Shown: positions 34,378 to 44,010 of the stretch, in pieces
How positions within the stretch are numbered: the stretch's first letter is position 1
Layout: every line of letters begins with the position of its first letter
NCBI GenBank assembly: GCA_963736975.1
Contig: CAVTQY010000001.1
Span: forward strand, 3,472,001 to 3,536,000
Source: CAVTQY01 sp963736975
GTDB taxonomy: Bacteria > Pseudomonadota > Alphaproteobacteria > Acetobacterales > Acetobacteraceae
DNA: 64,000 nucleotides
Direction of reading: 5' to 3'
Translations under genes and position numbers: made by a program
The notes under the pieces: generated by a model
The model's input: the letters and a program-made list of their open reading frames with translations, nothing else
Databases searched by the model: none
What the model was told of the DNA's origin: nothing

Positions 34378-35208
34378 AACCCGTTGTGATCGCTGTTGCC
34401 ATTACCGGCTCGGTGCCGCGCAAGAAGGATAATCCCGCGGTCCCGATCACGCCGACCGAGCAGGTCGAATTCAGTCATGCCGCCTACGAGGCGGGAGCCA
34501 GCCTGGTGCACATTCACGTCCGCAACCCCGACGAAAGCCCGTCCTCCGATCCCGCCCTGTTCGCGGCGGTGCAGGACGGCATCCGCCGCCACTGCCCTGG
34601 TATGATCGTTCAATTTTCTACCGGCGGACGGGGACGCGATCAGGCTGCCCGCGGCAGCGCGCTGTATTTGCGGCCCGACATGGCCTCGCTTTCGACCGGA
34701 TCTGTCAACTTCCCGACGATCGTGTACCGAGAACTCGCCGGGGCTGGTTCCTGATCTTGCGGCGAAGATGCGCGAGTATGGCGTGCGCCCCGAGATCGAG
34801 GTGTTCGATCTGTCGCATATTCACGGGGCGCGGCGGCTGGTCGATGCGGGGCTGATGGACGATCGGCCCCACGTGCAGTTCGTCATGGGTGTGAAGAATG
34901 CGCTGCCGGCCGAGGAACACCTGCTGGACATCCTGCTGAACGAATTGCGTCGCGTTCTGCCGCACGCGACCTGGACCGCAGCAGGGATCGGCGCGGCCCA
35001 GGTGCGAGTGATCGAGTGGGTGTTGGCACGCGGCGGCGACGGCGTGCGGACCGGGCTCGAGGACAACATCCGCCTGAGCCGGGAGCGGCTGGCGGGGAGC
35101 AACGCCGAATTGGTTGGACTGGCGGCCGAACAGGTGGCCCGGCATGGGTGCCGTCCCGCCGACGCGGCCGAAGCGCGCACGTTGCTGAACCTCGCCCGGG
35201 CCGCTTAA
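34374..35208 (+). pseudogene. BKACE (beta-keto acid cleavage, DUF849) enzyme, split by a +1 frameshift
   Basis: The first frame starts MKPVVIAVAITGSVPRK and shows the BKACE barrel: VEFSHAAYEAGASLVHIHVR with metal-binding HIH, and QFSTGGRG. At FPTIVY the frame fails, but after removing one C of CC at 34727-34728 it continues ENSPGLVPDLAAKMREYGVR, IEVFDLSHIHGA, QFVMGVKNALP and ends at 35208. The rejoined protein has ~277 residues, normal for the family, which cleaves beta-keto acids with acetyl-CoA. The 5' end overlaps the transporter stop by 4 bases. Confidence 0.8.
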
Positions 35209-35224
35209 AGGGCGCAGAGCAGGG

Positions 35225-36307
35225 TTAGCTGTTGGCGCGCTCCAACGCCGCCTCGGTGATGCCAAGTTTCGCGGCGGCTTCGCGCACTTGATCCCAGGTG
35301 CGCTCATCTACCGGAATGCCGGCTGCGCGTTCCCTGGCGGCCCGACGCTCCGGTTCGCCAGGCAACAGGATCTGCTCGAACCCGGACGCGAGGCGGGCGG
35401 AGCGGATATGCCCTTTCGTGGCTTCCACCGCAGCCGTGATGTTGTCTCGATCGCCGATCCGCGACAGGTCGATGACGACCGCGAACATGCTGTTGAGGAT
35501 GCCGCCTTTGTAGGATTCGCCGGCGCGCATCCCGCCAGCCACTGCGCCGGCCATGATCTCGCACATCACCGCCAGTCCGGACCCTTTGTGCCGGCCGAAG
35601 GTGAGCAGCGCTCCGGTGCGGTCATCAATGAAACCGGTGGGGTCGTTGGTCGGGCGGCCCGCGGGGTCGATCAGGCAATCGTCGGGTACCGGGACGCCCT
35701 TGTTGCGCGCCACCCGAGCCTTGCCGGCGGCGATGGTGGTGGTCGCCATGTCGAGCAGCACCGGTCCGTCGCCGCCAGGGACGGCAGTGACGAAGGGGTT
35801 GGTGCCGAGCCGCGCCTCGCCGCAGCCCCAGGGCGCGGCGATGTCGCGATGATCGGCGACGTTGACATACCCGATGAAGGCCATGCCTTCGCCGGCTGCC
35901 AGCTCGCCATAAGTGCCGGCGCGGCCGATATGCGAGCTGTTGCGCAGGCCCAGCACGCAGGAGCCCAGATCGCGCGCGCGGCCAATGGCCCGGCGGACGG
36001 CCTCGGCGGCCATGCGCTGGCCGAAGCCGCGGCGCGCGTCCAGCACCAGCAGAGCGCCGAAATCGAGCACGGTCTCCAGCGTCTGGTTGGGGACCAGCAG
36101 GCCGTCCTGCAGCAGGCGGACATAAGCCGGCAGCATGCCGACGCCATGGCTGTCGTGGCCCGCGAGATTGGCCCGGACGAGGTGGTCGGCGACTTCACGC
36201 GTCTCCGCCTCGTCGCTGCCCATCCGGCGCACGATCAGGCTGGTGACCGCGCGGAGCCGGTCGGGGGTGAAGGTCGGCATTATCGGAATCCGGTTTGTCA
36301 GATCCAC
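35225..36307 (-). CDS. Malate/L-lactate dehydrogenase family (Ldh) oxidoreductase
   Basis: 360 residues of the NAD(P)-dependent Ldh/YlbC/ComC fold, unrelated to classical lactate dehydrogenases. Landmarks are LAGHDSHGVGMLPAYVRLL with catalytic His, NSSHIGRAGTYGELAAGEGM, and TNPFVTAVPGGDGPVLLDMA. Members reduce 2-oxo acids or related compounds; substrate unknown. It is convergent with the BKACE gene and probably part of the same catabolic region. An ATG at residue 10 is an alternative start. Confidence 0.87.
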   Translation of the reverse strand: MDLTNRIPIMPTFTPDRLRAVTSLIVRRMGSDEAETREVADHLVRANLAGHDSHGVGMLPAYVRLLQDGLLVPNQTLETVLDFGALLVLDARRGFGQRMAAEAVRRAIGRARDLGSCVLGLRNSSHIGRAGTYGELAAGEGMAFIGYVNVADHRDIAAPWGCGEARLGTNPFVTAVPGGDGPVLLDMATTTIAAGKARVARNKGVPVPDDCLIDPAGRPTNDPTGFIDDRTGALLTFGRHKGSGLAVMCEIMAGAVAGGMRAGESYKGGILNSMFAVVIDLSRIGDRDNITAAVEATKGHIRSARLASGFEQILLPGEPERRAARERAAGIPVDERTWDQVREAAAKLGITEAALERANS

Positions 36308-36470
36308 TTGCTACCTCACCTTGCAGAGATACAGAAGTGGCCCGGCAGAGATGTGCGCGTGAGGTGCTGGTTGTATGAAGGCTACAAATGCAACCTGTGG
36401 GGGCTTGTCAGCACGGCTGAAGATTGCTTGGATGTAAGCCATTCGACAAACCGCCAGGAGGAGACCGGCC

Positions 36471-37073
36471 GTGACCAGCTTTTCCAGGTTAGCAACAGTC
36501 GCTATTGTAACTGCTTTCGTATCAGTTGCTTCCGCGCAGGCGACAACCGTTTCTCGGATAATTTCAATGCGGAAAACGGGGGAGTGGGGCAGCTAAACTA
36601 CACTGGATTCGCCAACTGGAATGTGACCGCGGGCAGCGTGGATCTGATTGGCAACGGATTTTTCGACTTCCTCCCGGGGAATGGTCTCTATGTCGATATG
36701 GATGGTAGCACCGGGCAAGCTGGCACGATCCAGACCAAAATGACGTTTGGGCCTGGCAACTACACGCTTTCGTTTGATCTGGCTGGCTCCCAGAGAGGCC
36801 CGGATGGCAAAGTCATGGTCCAACTCGGCTCCCTCAATCAAACTATTGATCTCCCCTCGGATGTCGGCTTCACGCTGGAGACCTTTAGCGTAACGATCGG
36901 TGCCGGCGGGGCTCAGCTCAGCTTTGCGAGCCTGATCCCCGGGGACGAAGGGGCGCTTCTGGACAATGTTTCGCTCACAACGTCCAGTTCCGTCCCCGAA
37001 CCCGCTTCACTGGCACTGCTGGGTGTCGGCTTGATTGGGATCAGCATCGTTCGAACGGCAGCAAAGGGGCTAG
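36471..37073 (+). pseudogene. PEP-CTERM exported protein with two frameshifts
   Basis: GTG 36471, with CAGGAGG upstream, begins a signal peptide (FSRLATVAIVTAFVSVASAQ) in one frame. The mature part is in another: FSDNFNAENGGVGQLNYTGF, FANWNVTAGSVDLIGNGFFD, ending VPEPASLALLGVGLIGISIV, the PEP-CTERM sorting signal. One missing T at TTT 36550-36552 explains the first switch. One extra A at 37054-37055 explains why the Arg-rich tail is replaced: without it the end reads VRRQQRG and stops at 37073 in the base of a hairpin. The mature domain looks like a beta-sandwich DUF642-like fold. Confidence 0.7.
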
Positions 37074-37096
37074 TCAGCCTGCCACTGCCTAGCCCC
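37066..37096. terminator. Hairpin after PEP-CTERM gene
   Basis: GGGGCTAG (37066-37073) pairs exactly with CTAGCCCC (37089-37096). The TAG in the first arm is the stop codon of the repaired PEP-CTERM frame. There is no T tract, but the position between convergent genes fits a terminator. Confidence 0.5.
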
Positions 37097-37123
37097 GAAC
37101 CGGGGGTCGAAGGTCGACTGTTG

Positions 37124-38521
37124 TTATTCTCCGGCCAGCCGCGTCGTGGTCAGCGGGGCGGCAAGCCGCATCAGTGACGCAATATCGGCGGTGGTATCAA
37201 TCGAAAGCACCGCGTCAGCGAGACGTGCGGCCCGGTCCCTGCCCAGCACGCCATCCGCCAAGCCTGCGAACTTGCCGCGCAGCTCTACTTCGGTCAGGAA
37301 ATTGCCCGGTTCTCCTTTCGGGACCACCACCTTGCGTGTGAAAGTCTGCCCGCGGGCCAGGATCGTCAGCTTGCCGGCCATGTTGGCGGGGAACTCCGCC
37401 TCGATCTCCGGATCGATCTCGCACCGGATCTTCGACAGCAGGCCGCGCACCGCCGGATCGTGCAGCAATCCATAGCTGTCCCAGCCCATCCGCCCGGTCG
37501 CCAGCGCACAGGCGATCACGTACGGTCCGCTGAACTGGCCGTCCACCACGTTGCGCGGATCGGCCTTCTTCGCCGCAGGCTCGCCGATCAGCATCTGGCC
37601 GGCTTTGGGCAGACCGAGCGTCACCGCCTCGATCTCGTCCGCCTGTAGCCCGAATTCAGCGCGCAACGCGATTGCCGCGTCGATGCCGGCATGGCCGTAG
37701 CGGCAGGAGGGGTACGGCTTCACGGCCGTCGCCATCAGTTCGAACACACGTCCGAGGTCCTGCAGGGCGCGCTCCGGCCGCGGCTTCGGAGCATAGGCGC
37801 GCATGAAGCCGTGCCGCCCTTCCAGGGCCTCGGCGGCGCCTTTGAAGCCCTCGCGGACGAGCGTGGCAGCCATCAGCCCGTTGCAGGCAGCCCAGCCGAC
37901 CTGGAAGCGCTTCGTCCAGGCGCCGTTGGCGAGGAACTGCAGACTGCCGGCACATTGGCTCAGCGCCGTGCCGAGTGCGCCGGCGACGCCATCGGCGTCC
38001 AGGCCAAAGACCCGCGAAGCTGCGGCGGCCGCGCCGAACGCGCCGCAGGTGGCGGTGGGGTGAAACCCGCGGTCGTAATGTTCGCCAGCCGGGAGGGCCA
38101 AAGCCACCCGGCAGGTGATGTCGTAACCGGCAATGATCGCCGCCAGCACATCGGCGCCTGAGGCACCGGCCATCTCGCCGGCGGCGAGCGCGGCGGGGAT
38201 CACCGGGGCGCCCGGATGCAGGCTGCCGGTCGCGTGCGTATCATCGAAGTCGAGCGAGTGGGCGAGCGCGCCGTTCAGGAAGGCGGCGCCGGCTGGGGTG
38301 TAGCGGGCCGCATCGCCGAACACGCCGGCATTACCGCCGGCCATGCCCATTGCGCGCGCCGCCGCAAGAAAGGAGGGCGTGCTTTCAGCATCATGGCGCG
38401 CGCGCACGATGTTGCCGACCAGGTCCAAAACCAGGAACCGCGCCCGCGCCACCACCTCGGCCGGCAAGCGGTCCAGCCGGATGGCGGAGGCAAATTCGGC
38501 AAGCTGCATCGTGACGGCCAT
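37124..38521 (-). CDS. MmgE/PrpD family protein
   Basis: 465 residues. All-helical N-terminal domain and the family pattern NGALAHSLDFDDTHATGSLH, then HPGAPVIPAALAAGE, with YPSCRYGHAGIDAAIAL in the lid. The family includes 2-methylcitrate dehydratase PrpD and aconitate decarboxylase. Without prpB/prpC nearby the substrate is open; an acid or dehydration step of the neighbouring catabolic genes is possible. It is convergent with the PEP-CTERM gene. Confidence 0.85.
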   Translation of the reverse strand: MAVTMQLAEFASAIRLDRLPAEVVARARFLVLDLVGNIVRARHDAESTPSFLAAARAMGMAGGNAGVFGDAARYTPAGAAFLNGALAHSLDFDDTHATGSLHPGAPVIPAALAAGEMAGASGADVLAAIIAGYDITCRVALALPAGEHYDRGFHPTATCGAFGAAAAASRVFGLDADGVAGALGTALSQCAGSLQFLANGAWTKRFQVGWAACNGLMAATLVREGFKGAAEALEGRHGFMRAYAPKPRPERALQDLGRVFELMATAVKPYPSCRYGHAGIDAAIALRAEFGLQADEIEAVTLGLPKAGQMLIGEPAAKKADPRNVVDGQFSGPYVIACALATGRMGWDSYGLLHDPAVRGLLSKIRCEIDPEIEAEFPANMAGKLTILARGQTFTRKVVVPKGEPGNFLTEVELRGKFAGLADGVLGRDRAARLADAVLSIDTTADIASLMRLAAPLTTTRLAGE

Positions 38522-38625
38522 GGCATTCGTCTCCTCCGCGGTGAGGCAATCTGGCGCAATCCCGGCGGCCGGAAAAGCCGGCCATCTGGCCTCACCCGCG
38601 CGAAGCCGTCACAATCGCGGCGGAA

Positions 38626-40146
38626 ATGTCCGAGACCGAAAAACAGGTTCCGCACCGCGCCCTGCTGACCGGGTGCGTCATGATGGCGACGCTGATGCAG
38701 ATGCTCAACTCGGCGATCGCCAACGTGGCGCTGCCCTACATGCAGGGCAGCCTGTCGGCGACGCAGGACGAGATCACCTGGGTGCTGACCTCCTACGTGG
38801 TTGCCGCGGCGATCATGACGGCGCCTGTGGGCTGGCTCGCCGTGCGCTTCGGGCGCAAGCGGCTGTTCATCCTGTGCCTGTCCGGCTTCACCGCGACCTC
38901 CATGCTGTGCGGCGCGGCGCAGTCGCTGACCCAGATGGTGGTGTTCCGGCTGCTGCAGGGGATGTGCGGCGCCGCCCTGGTGCCGCTGTCGCAGGCGACC
39001 ATGCTGGACATCTACCCGTTCCACCGGCGCGCCTATGCGATGGCGATCTTCAGTTCGGGCGTGATGTTCGGGCCGATCATGGGGCCGACGCTCGGCGGCT
39101 ATCTCACCGATATGTACAACTGGCGGTATGTGTTCTATGTGAACCTGCCGTTCGGCATCCTCGCCATTATCGGGTTGCTGGTGTTCATGCCGCGCACGAC
39201 CCCGCAGGCCGAGCTGAGATTCGACTGGTGGGGATTTTCGGTGCTGGCGATTGCGGTCGGCGCTTTGCAGATGATGCTCGACCGCGGCCAGATACTGGAC
39301 TGGTTCAGCTCGCGCGAGATCATCGTCGAGGCGACGCTGGCCGGGCTCGGCTTCTACTTGTTTATCGTGCATATGCTCACGGCGCGGCATCCGTTTCTGT
39401 CGCCGGCGGTGTTCCGCGACCGCAATTTCATCGCATCGGCCTCGATGACGTTCTGCATTTCCATGGTGATGCTGGCGACATCGGCGCTGCTTGCGCCCTA
39501 TCTGCAGAACCTGGCGGACTACCCGGTGCTGACCACCGGCATCGCGCTGGCGCCGCGCGGGTTCGGAACGATGTTCGCGATGTTCTTCGCGAGCTGGCTC
39601 GCCAACCGCGTGGACCAGCGCAAGATCATGGCGGCGGGGCTGACGGTGCTGGGCTTTGCGCTCCATGAAATGAGCCGCTGGACCCCCGACGTGACGCAGC
39701 AGCAGATGATGGCGACGCTGGTGGTGCAGGGGATGGCCACCGGACTGATTTTCAATCCAATGACCGTGGTGGCATTCCTGACTCTGCCGGCGCATCTGCG
39801 CGGCGAGGCGACCGCGTTGCAGGCACTGGCGCGCAACATGGGCTCGGCGATCGGCATCTCGATCACCACGTTCACCCTGGCGCGCAGCACCCAGGCGATG
39901 CACGCCGATATCGTCGCCAACATCACGCCGTTCGACCGATTGCTGCAAGGGACAAGCGTGGTGGCGCACTACTTCAACCCGGCGACGGCGTCCGGGGCGG
40001 CCCTGCTCGACCAAGAAGTCAACCGGCAAGCGCAGATTATTGCTTACAACAACGATTTCCACATGATGGCGTTTATCGTTATTCCGCCGATGCTGCTGCT
40101 TTTTCTGCTGCGCCGCGCCAAGCGGCGGGCGGCAGTCGCGGAGTGA
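38626..40146 (+). CDS. DHA2-family MFS multidrug efflux transporter (EmrB-like)
   Basis: 506 residues. About 14 membrane helices, typical of DHA2. Marks are QMLNSAIANVALPYMQGSLS in TM1, ITWVLTSYVVAAAIMTAPVG, and motif C-like GPIMGPTLGGYLTDMYNWRY. The C-terminus ends in a short basic tail. EmrB-type pumps usually act with a periplasmic adaptor (EmrA); none is adjacent, so it may pair with a distant one. Substrate unknown. Confidence 0.88.
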   Translation: MSETEKQVPHRALLTGCVMMATLMQMLNSAIANVALPYMQGSLSATQDEITWVLTSYVVAAAIMTAPVGWLAVRFGRKRLFILCLSGFTATSMLCGAAQSLTQMVVFRLLQGMCGAALVPLSQATMLDIYPFHRRAYAMAIFSSGVMFGPIMGPTLGGYLTDMYNWRYVFYVNLPFGILAIIGLLVFMPRTTPQAELRFDWWGFSVLAIAVGALQMMLDRGQILDWFSSREIIVEATLAGLGFYLFIVHMLTARHPFLSPAVFRDRNFIASASMTFCISMVMLATSALLAPYLQNLADYPVLTTGIALAPRGFGTMFAMFFASWLANRVDQRKIMAAGLTVLGFALHEMSRWTPDVTQQQMMATLVVQGMATGLIFNPMTVVAFLTLPAHLRGEATALQALARNMGSAIGISITTFTLARSTQAMHADIVANITPFDRLLQGTSVVAHYFNPATASGAALLDQEVNRQAQIIAYNNDFHMMAFIVIPPMLLLFLLRRAKRRAAVAE

Positions 40147-40148
40147 CG

Positions 40149-40350
40149 ATGGAACGGCAAGCCCTCTGTTTGGTGATCGCGGTACTTGCGATTGTTACAG
40201 TCGGCTTCTATTGCCGCCGGGACGATACGGACTCGGCCCGGTTCAGCACGCACAGCTATGGTTATGCGGTGGACATCAACCCGATGTTCAATCCCAGTCG
40301 TGAGAATGACGGCCGCAGTATAGGCCATAACAGCCTTGCGTTCGGCACCC
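40149..40350 (+). pseudogene. Fragment of M15-family (D-Ala-D-Ala carboxypeptidase-type) peptidase
   Basis: The stretch GFYCRRDDTDSARFSTHSYG, then YAVDINPMFNP, matches the zinc site of M15 peptidases (S-x-H-x6-D with NP). Nothing upstream or downstream continues the family, so it is an internal scrap of a lost gene. Homology ends near ENDG, about 40315. Confidence 0.5.
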
Positions 40351-40355
40351 TCACC

Positions 40356-40374
40356 CGGTTCGCTTCGCGAACCG
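40356..40374. terminator. Hairpin downstream of S41 protease gene
   Basis: CGGTTCGC (40356-40363), loop TTC, GCGAACCG (40367-40374). It lies 44 bases past the protease stop on its strand. A second, shorter CTCTC/GAGAG stem follows. No T run is present, so activity as a terminator is uncertain. Confidence 0.4.
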
Positions 40375-40417
40375 ACCTCTCCCGCAGAGAGCGCCAGAGG
40401 TGGAGTTGCGTTCACTC

Positions 40418-41950
40418 CTACTTCCCGGCGATGTCGTCCCGCAGCGGTGGGAGCAGCGCGGCTGCGTAAGCTGCCGGGTGGTCGATCAGCCAATGCGCCG
40501 CCTCGAGGTCGATCTCGCGACCCTCGGCGGCGGGGCACGCATCGCGGATCGCGACCGCTTCGGCCGCTGGAACCGGTGCGCGCGCCGTCCGCTCGCGCCG
40601 GATGTCGGCTGCCATTGGTTGTTCGCCTGCATCCAGCAGCGCGAGCTGCTGCTCGAGCCTGTCCTCGCCCAGGCTGGTGCAGACCTGCGGTAACACGCCG
40701 AGCCCCTGAACAGGCCAGCCTCGCGGCGCCAGCACGCGGCTCCAGGTCACGAACAACTCGCCGTTGTCGGGCAAGGTGGTGAAGGTCTGCACGAGCCCCT
40801 TGCCGAGTGTGGCGCTTCCCACCACCACACCGCGGCCACGATCGGCCAGCGCCGCGGCGAGAACCTCGGCCGCGCTGGCGGTGCGTCCATCGACCAGCAC
40901 GATGACCGGCACGTCCTTCGCCATTTCCTGGTTCTCGGAGCGCCAGACGCGGTTTGCTGCCGGATCGCGCCCTTGCTCGAGCGCGACCACGCCTGGCGGC
41001 AGCAGCTCATCGGCTGCGTTGACTGCCTCAGCCAGTAACCCGCCACGGTTTCCTCGCAGGTCGAGCACCAAACCCGCCGGCGGGTGTCGTCCACTCAGCG
41101 CCTGCTCCACCGGCGCGACCATGCTGGCGCCCGTGTTGCGGCTGAAGCCGGTCAGGCGGAGTACCAACAGATCGGCGACACGAGCGGAGAACACGGTTTC
41201 CGGCGGTATCATCGAGCGGACGATATCGGCTTCGCGGAGTCGCCCATGCGCGGTGCGCCAAGCAATATGGACTGTGCTGAACTCCGGGCCGGCAATCCAG
41301 GAAGCGACCGTGGCGGGGTCGTTGCCGGTCGCCTCCTGATGATCGACGGAGACGACGCGGTCGCCGGCGTGAATTCCGGCGGCCGCGCCGGGTGCGCCCG
41401 GGATCGCAGATTGGACGATGATAGCCTCGCCGCGTTTCGCCAGTGTCAGCCCGGCGCCCGCGGCGCCCGAGAGCTGCGCCTCCTGCGCCGCCGCCTGCCC
41501 CGGCGGGACGTAACGCGAATAGGGGTCGAGATGATTGAACATCTCGTCGAAGAAGGACTGGATGATGCCCTGCGTGCCGGCGCGGCGCACCGGCACGGAA
41601 GCATTCCATCCCGCTGCGGTCAGCACGACGGCGGCGTCGGCCCAGGCTTGCGGCGATGTTTCCGCGGGTGCCGTGATCGCGTAAAGGCGCCGTTGCGGTG
41701 TAGCAAGCGCAAGCTGGCCACTGGTTTCGCCTGCGATCAGATCCGGATCGAGCGCGGTCAGCCCGCCCAAGCCCCATAATGTCAGTTGTTGGGCCGTGAC
41801 CGGGTCGAGCGCTCGCGGCGTAATGAACGCAAGCGAGGCGGCATAGACCTGCTGCAGTAAAACCGGGTTGAAACCGACGACGGTTCGCATCTCGCTGCGG
41901 GCCGGAACCGCGATCACGAGCAGCAGGAGCAGGAGGCTGAGCCGGGTCAC
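40418..41950 (-). CDS. S41-family C-terminal processing protease (CtpA-like)
   Basis: 510 residues with an N-terminal signal peptide (LSLLLLLLVIAVPARSE). A PDZ domain lies at about 160-235 (GLTLAKRGEAIIVQSAIPGA). The protease core has GLVLDLRGNRGGLL, nucleophile Ser359 in DGRTASAAEVLAAAL, and general base Lys384 in SATLGKGLVQT. It acts in the periplasm on C-terminal tails of envelope proteins. The start overlaps the stop of the RNase R gene by 4 bases, so the two may be cotranscribed. Confidence 0.88.
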   Translation of the reverse strand: MTRLSLLLLLLVIAVPARSEMRTVVGFNPVLLQQVYAASLAFITPRALDPVTAQQLTLWGLGGLTALDPDLIAGETSGQLALATPQRRLYAITAPAETSPQAWADAAVVLTAAGWNASVPVRRAGTQGIIQSFFDEMFNHLDPYSRYVPPGQAAAQEAQLSGAAGAGLTLAKRGEAIIVQSAIPGAPGAAAGIHAGDRVVSVDHQEATGNDPATVASWIAGPEFSTVHIAWRTAHGRLREADIVRSMIPPETVFSARVADLLVLRLTGFSRNTGASMVAPVEQALSGRHPPAGLVLDLRGNRGGLLAEAVNAADELLPPGVVALEQGRDPAANRVWRSENQEMAKDVPVIVLVDGRTASAAEVLAAALADRGRGVVVGSATLGKGLVQTFTTLPDNGELFVTWSRVLAPRGWPVQGLGVLPQVCTSLGEDRLEQQLALLDAGEQPMAADIRRERTARAPVPAAEAVAIRDACPAAEGREIDLEAAHWLIDHPAAYAAALLPPLRDDIAGK

Positions 41951-44010
41951 CTGAGGCGGGACCGTTTCCCCGATGGCCTTGTGCTGCGCCTCCGGCGTTC
42001 CGGAACGCCCTGCATGAGCTGGAACACCAGCCCGCCGGTGATTGGATTGGCTTCCCTGAGCCGCACCTCGACCTCCTGCGTCAGGCGAAAGACGAGGCGG
42101 GTGTGCCGACCGGTCAGCGTCTGCTCGCGCTCATCATGCGTCCAGCGATCATCCGGCAGTGCTGACCTTGGAACAATGCCGTTTGCACCGTTTTCAGCAA
42201 TGGTCACAAAAAGTCCGAACCGTGTGACCCCCGAGACACGGGCTGGGAAGACAGCGCCGATGCGGTCTGCCATGAAAGCGGCGAGGTAGCGGTCGATGGC
42301 ATCGCGTTCGGCGGTCTGCGCGCGGCGTTCGGTGGCGGTGATGTGCTGGGCGGTGTCGGCGAAGCGGGCGGCCTCGTCTTTGCCGAGCCCGCCCTCGCCG
42401 AGGTGCCGCGCGCGAATCAGGGCACGGTGCACCAGAAGGTCCGCATAGCGGCGGATCGGGCTGGTGAAATGCGCATAGCGCGGCAAAGCCAAGCCGAAAT
42501 GACCGATATTCTCCGGGCTGTAAGCGGCCTGCGACTGGCTGCGCAGGACGACTTCGTTGACCAGTTGCGCCTCTGGCGTACCGGCGACCCGGCGCAGCAC
42601 ACGGTCGAGGTCGCGTGGATGCAGTTGATCGCCGGGCGGAAGGGAGATGCCGAGCCCGTGCAGGAAATCGCGCAAGGCTTCCACCTTCTCGGGCGATGGC
42701 GGGGCGTGCACACGATACATACAGGGAGCGTGGCGGCGCTCCAGCTCTTCGGCCGCCGCGACATTGGCGGCGATCATGAATTCTTCGATCAGCCGGTGGC
42801 TATCGAGCCGAGGGCGCGGCTGCACATCGATGACGTGACCGGTCTCGTTCAGCTTTACCTGCCGTTCCGGGAGATCGAGGTCGAGCGTGCCGCGAGCTGT
42901 ACGCGCCTCGGCCAGTGCGCGCCACGCGCCGTAGAGGGTGCCGATCTGTTGCTGCGGCAGGCCGAGCGGGTCGCCCGCATCATGGGCGCGCTGCACCTGG
43001 GTGTAGGTCAGGCGGGCGGCGCTGCGCATCAGACCGCGCCCGAACCGATGCGCGGTCTTGTGCCCGTCCGCGGCGATGCGCAGCTCGACGAAAAGGCAGG
43101 CGCGGTCCTCGGCCGGGCGCAGGCTGCACCAGCCGTTCGACAGCGCTTCGGGCAGCATCGGCACGACGCGGTCGGGGAAATACACGCTGTTGCCACGCTC
43201 GCGCGCCGTGCCGTCGAGCGGCGAGCCGAGGCGGACGTAATAGGCGACATCGGCGATGGCGACGATCAGCCGGAAACCCGTTCCGTCGGGCTCGGCATAG
43301 ACGGCGTCGTCGAAGTCGCGCGCGTCCTCGCCGTCGATCGTCACCAGCGATATGGGGCGCAGGTCCTCGCGTTTGCCGAGCACCGGGCCGCGGGCGGCTT
43401 CCGCCTCGGCAAGCGTATCGGCCGGAAAGACGTGCGGGATGTCGTGTGTGGCGGTGGCGATCAGGCTGATCGAGCGCGCCTCGCCCATGCGCCCCAGGCG
43501 TTCGATAACGCGCGCCGGCCGAGGGCCAAGCCGGTGATATGGCAGGGGCTCGGCAAGGACGATCTCGCCGGGTTCGGCGCCGGCGGTTTCATGCAGCGGA
43601 ACGAGCCATTCGGCCTTGGCGCGCCGGTCGGTGGGCACAATGCGGGCTTCACCGGGGCCACCGCGGAAAACCCCCAGGATGCGGGCCGGCGTTTCCGCCA
43701 GCACTTTGATTGTGCGTCCCTCGTACCGGCCTGGTCCGGCAGGGCGCAGCCGCGCAAGAACACGCTGGCCTGGGGTCAGCGCCGGATGGCCGCTTTGTTC
43801 CGGACCCATCAGGATCTGCGGAGGCGGACCTTCGTCCTGCCACTGCACAGGCCGACCGATGGCGTCGCCGTCGGCATCGGTACCGGTGATCAGCACGAGT
43901 GCCACTTCCGACAGGCCGGGGCGCGGGCGCGAAGGGGGGCGCTTCACTGTCGGAGCCCGGCCTAGCCCGTATATCTCACACGCGATTGGTGCATCGGGGC
44001 TCTGCATCGG
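41947..44010 (-). pseudogene. rnr: Ribonuclease R, 5' end replaced by an IS remnant
   Basis: The gene carries CSD-like segments (TDADGDAIGRPVQW ... GPGRYEGRTI), the RNB catalytic domain (VTIDGEDARDFDDAVYAE; HFTSPIRRYADLLVHRALI) and the S1 domain with basic tail (GVTRFGLFVTIAENGANGIV). Homology begins only near RPRPGLSEVALVLITGTDAD. The winged-helix N-terminus of ~80 residues is missing, and the open frame continues into IS1380 DNA upstream (to 44130). Catalytic parts are intact, so a shortened enzyme could be made if an IS-borne start is used. Otherwise it is dead. Confidence 0.75.

Noticed and set aside
35288..36470. Long plus-strand frame antisense to the Ldh gene joined to the PEP-CTERM protein
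   Set aside because: The part before 36471 is the shadow of the dehydrogenase gene; the real signal peptide starts at GTG 36471 in another frame.
38275..40062. 595-residue minus-strand frame opposite the DHA2 transporter
   Set aside because: His/Arg/Gln-rich antisense shadow of an intact 14-helix transporter gene.
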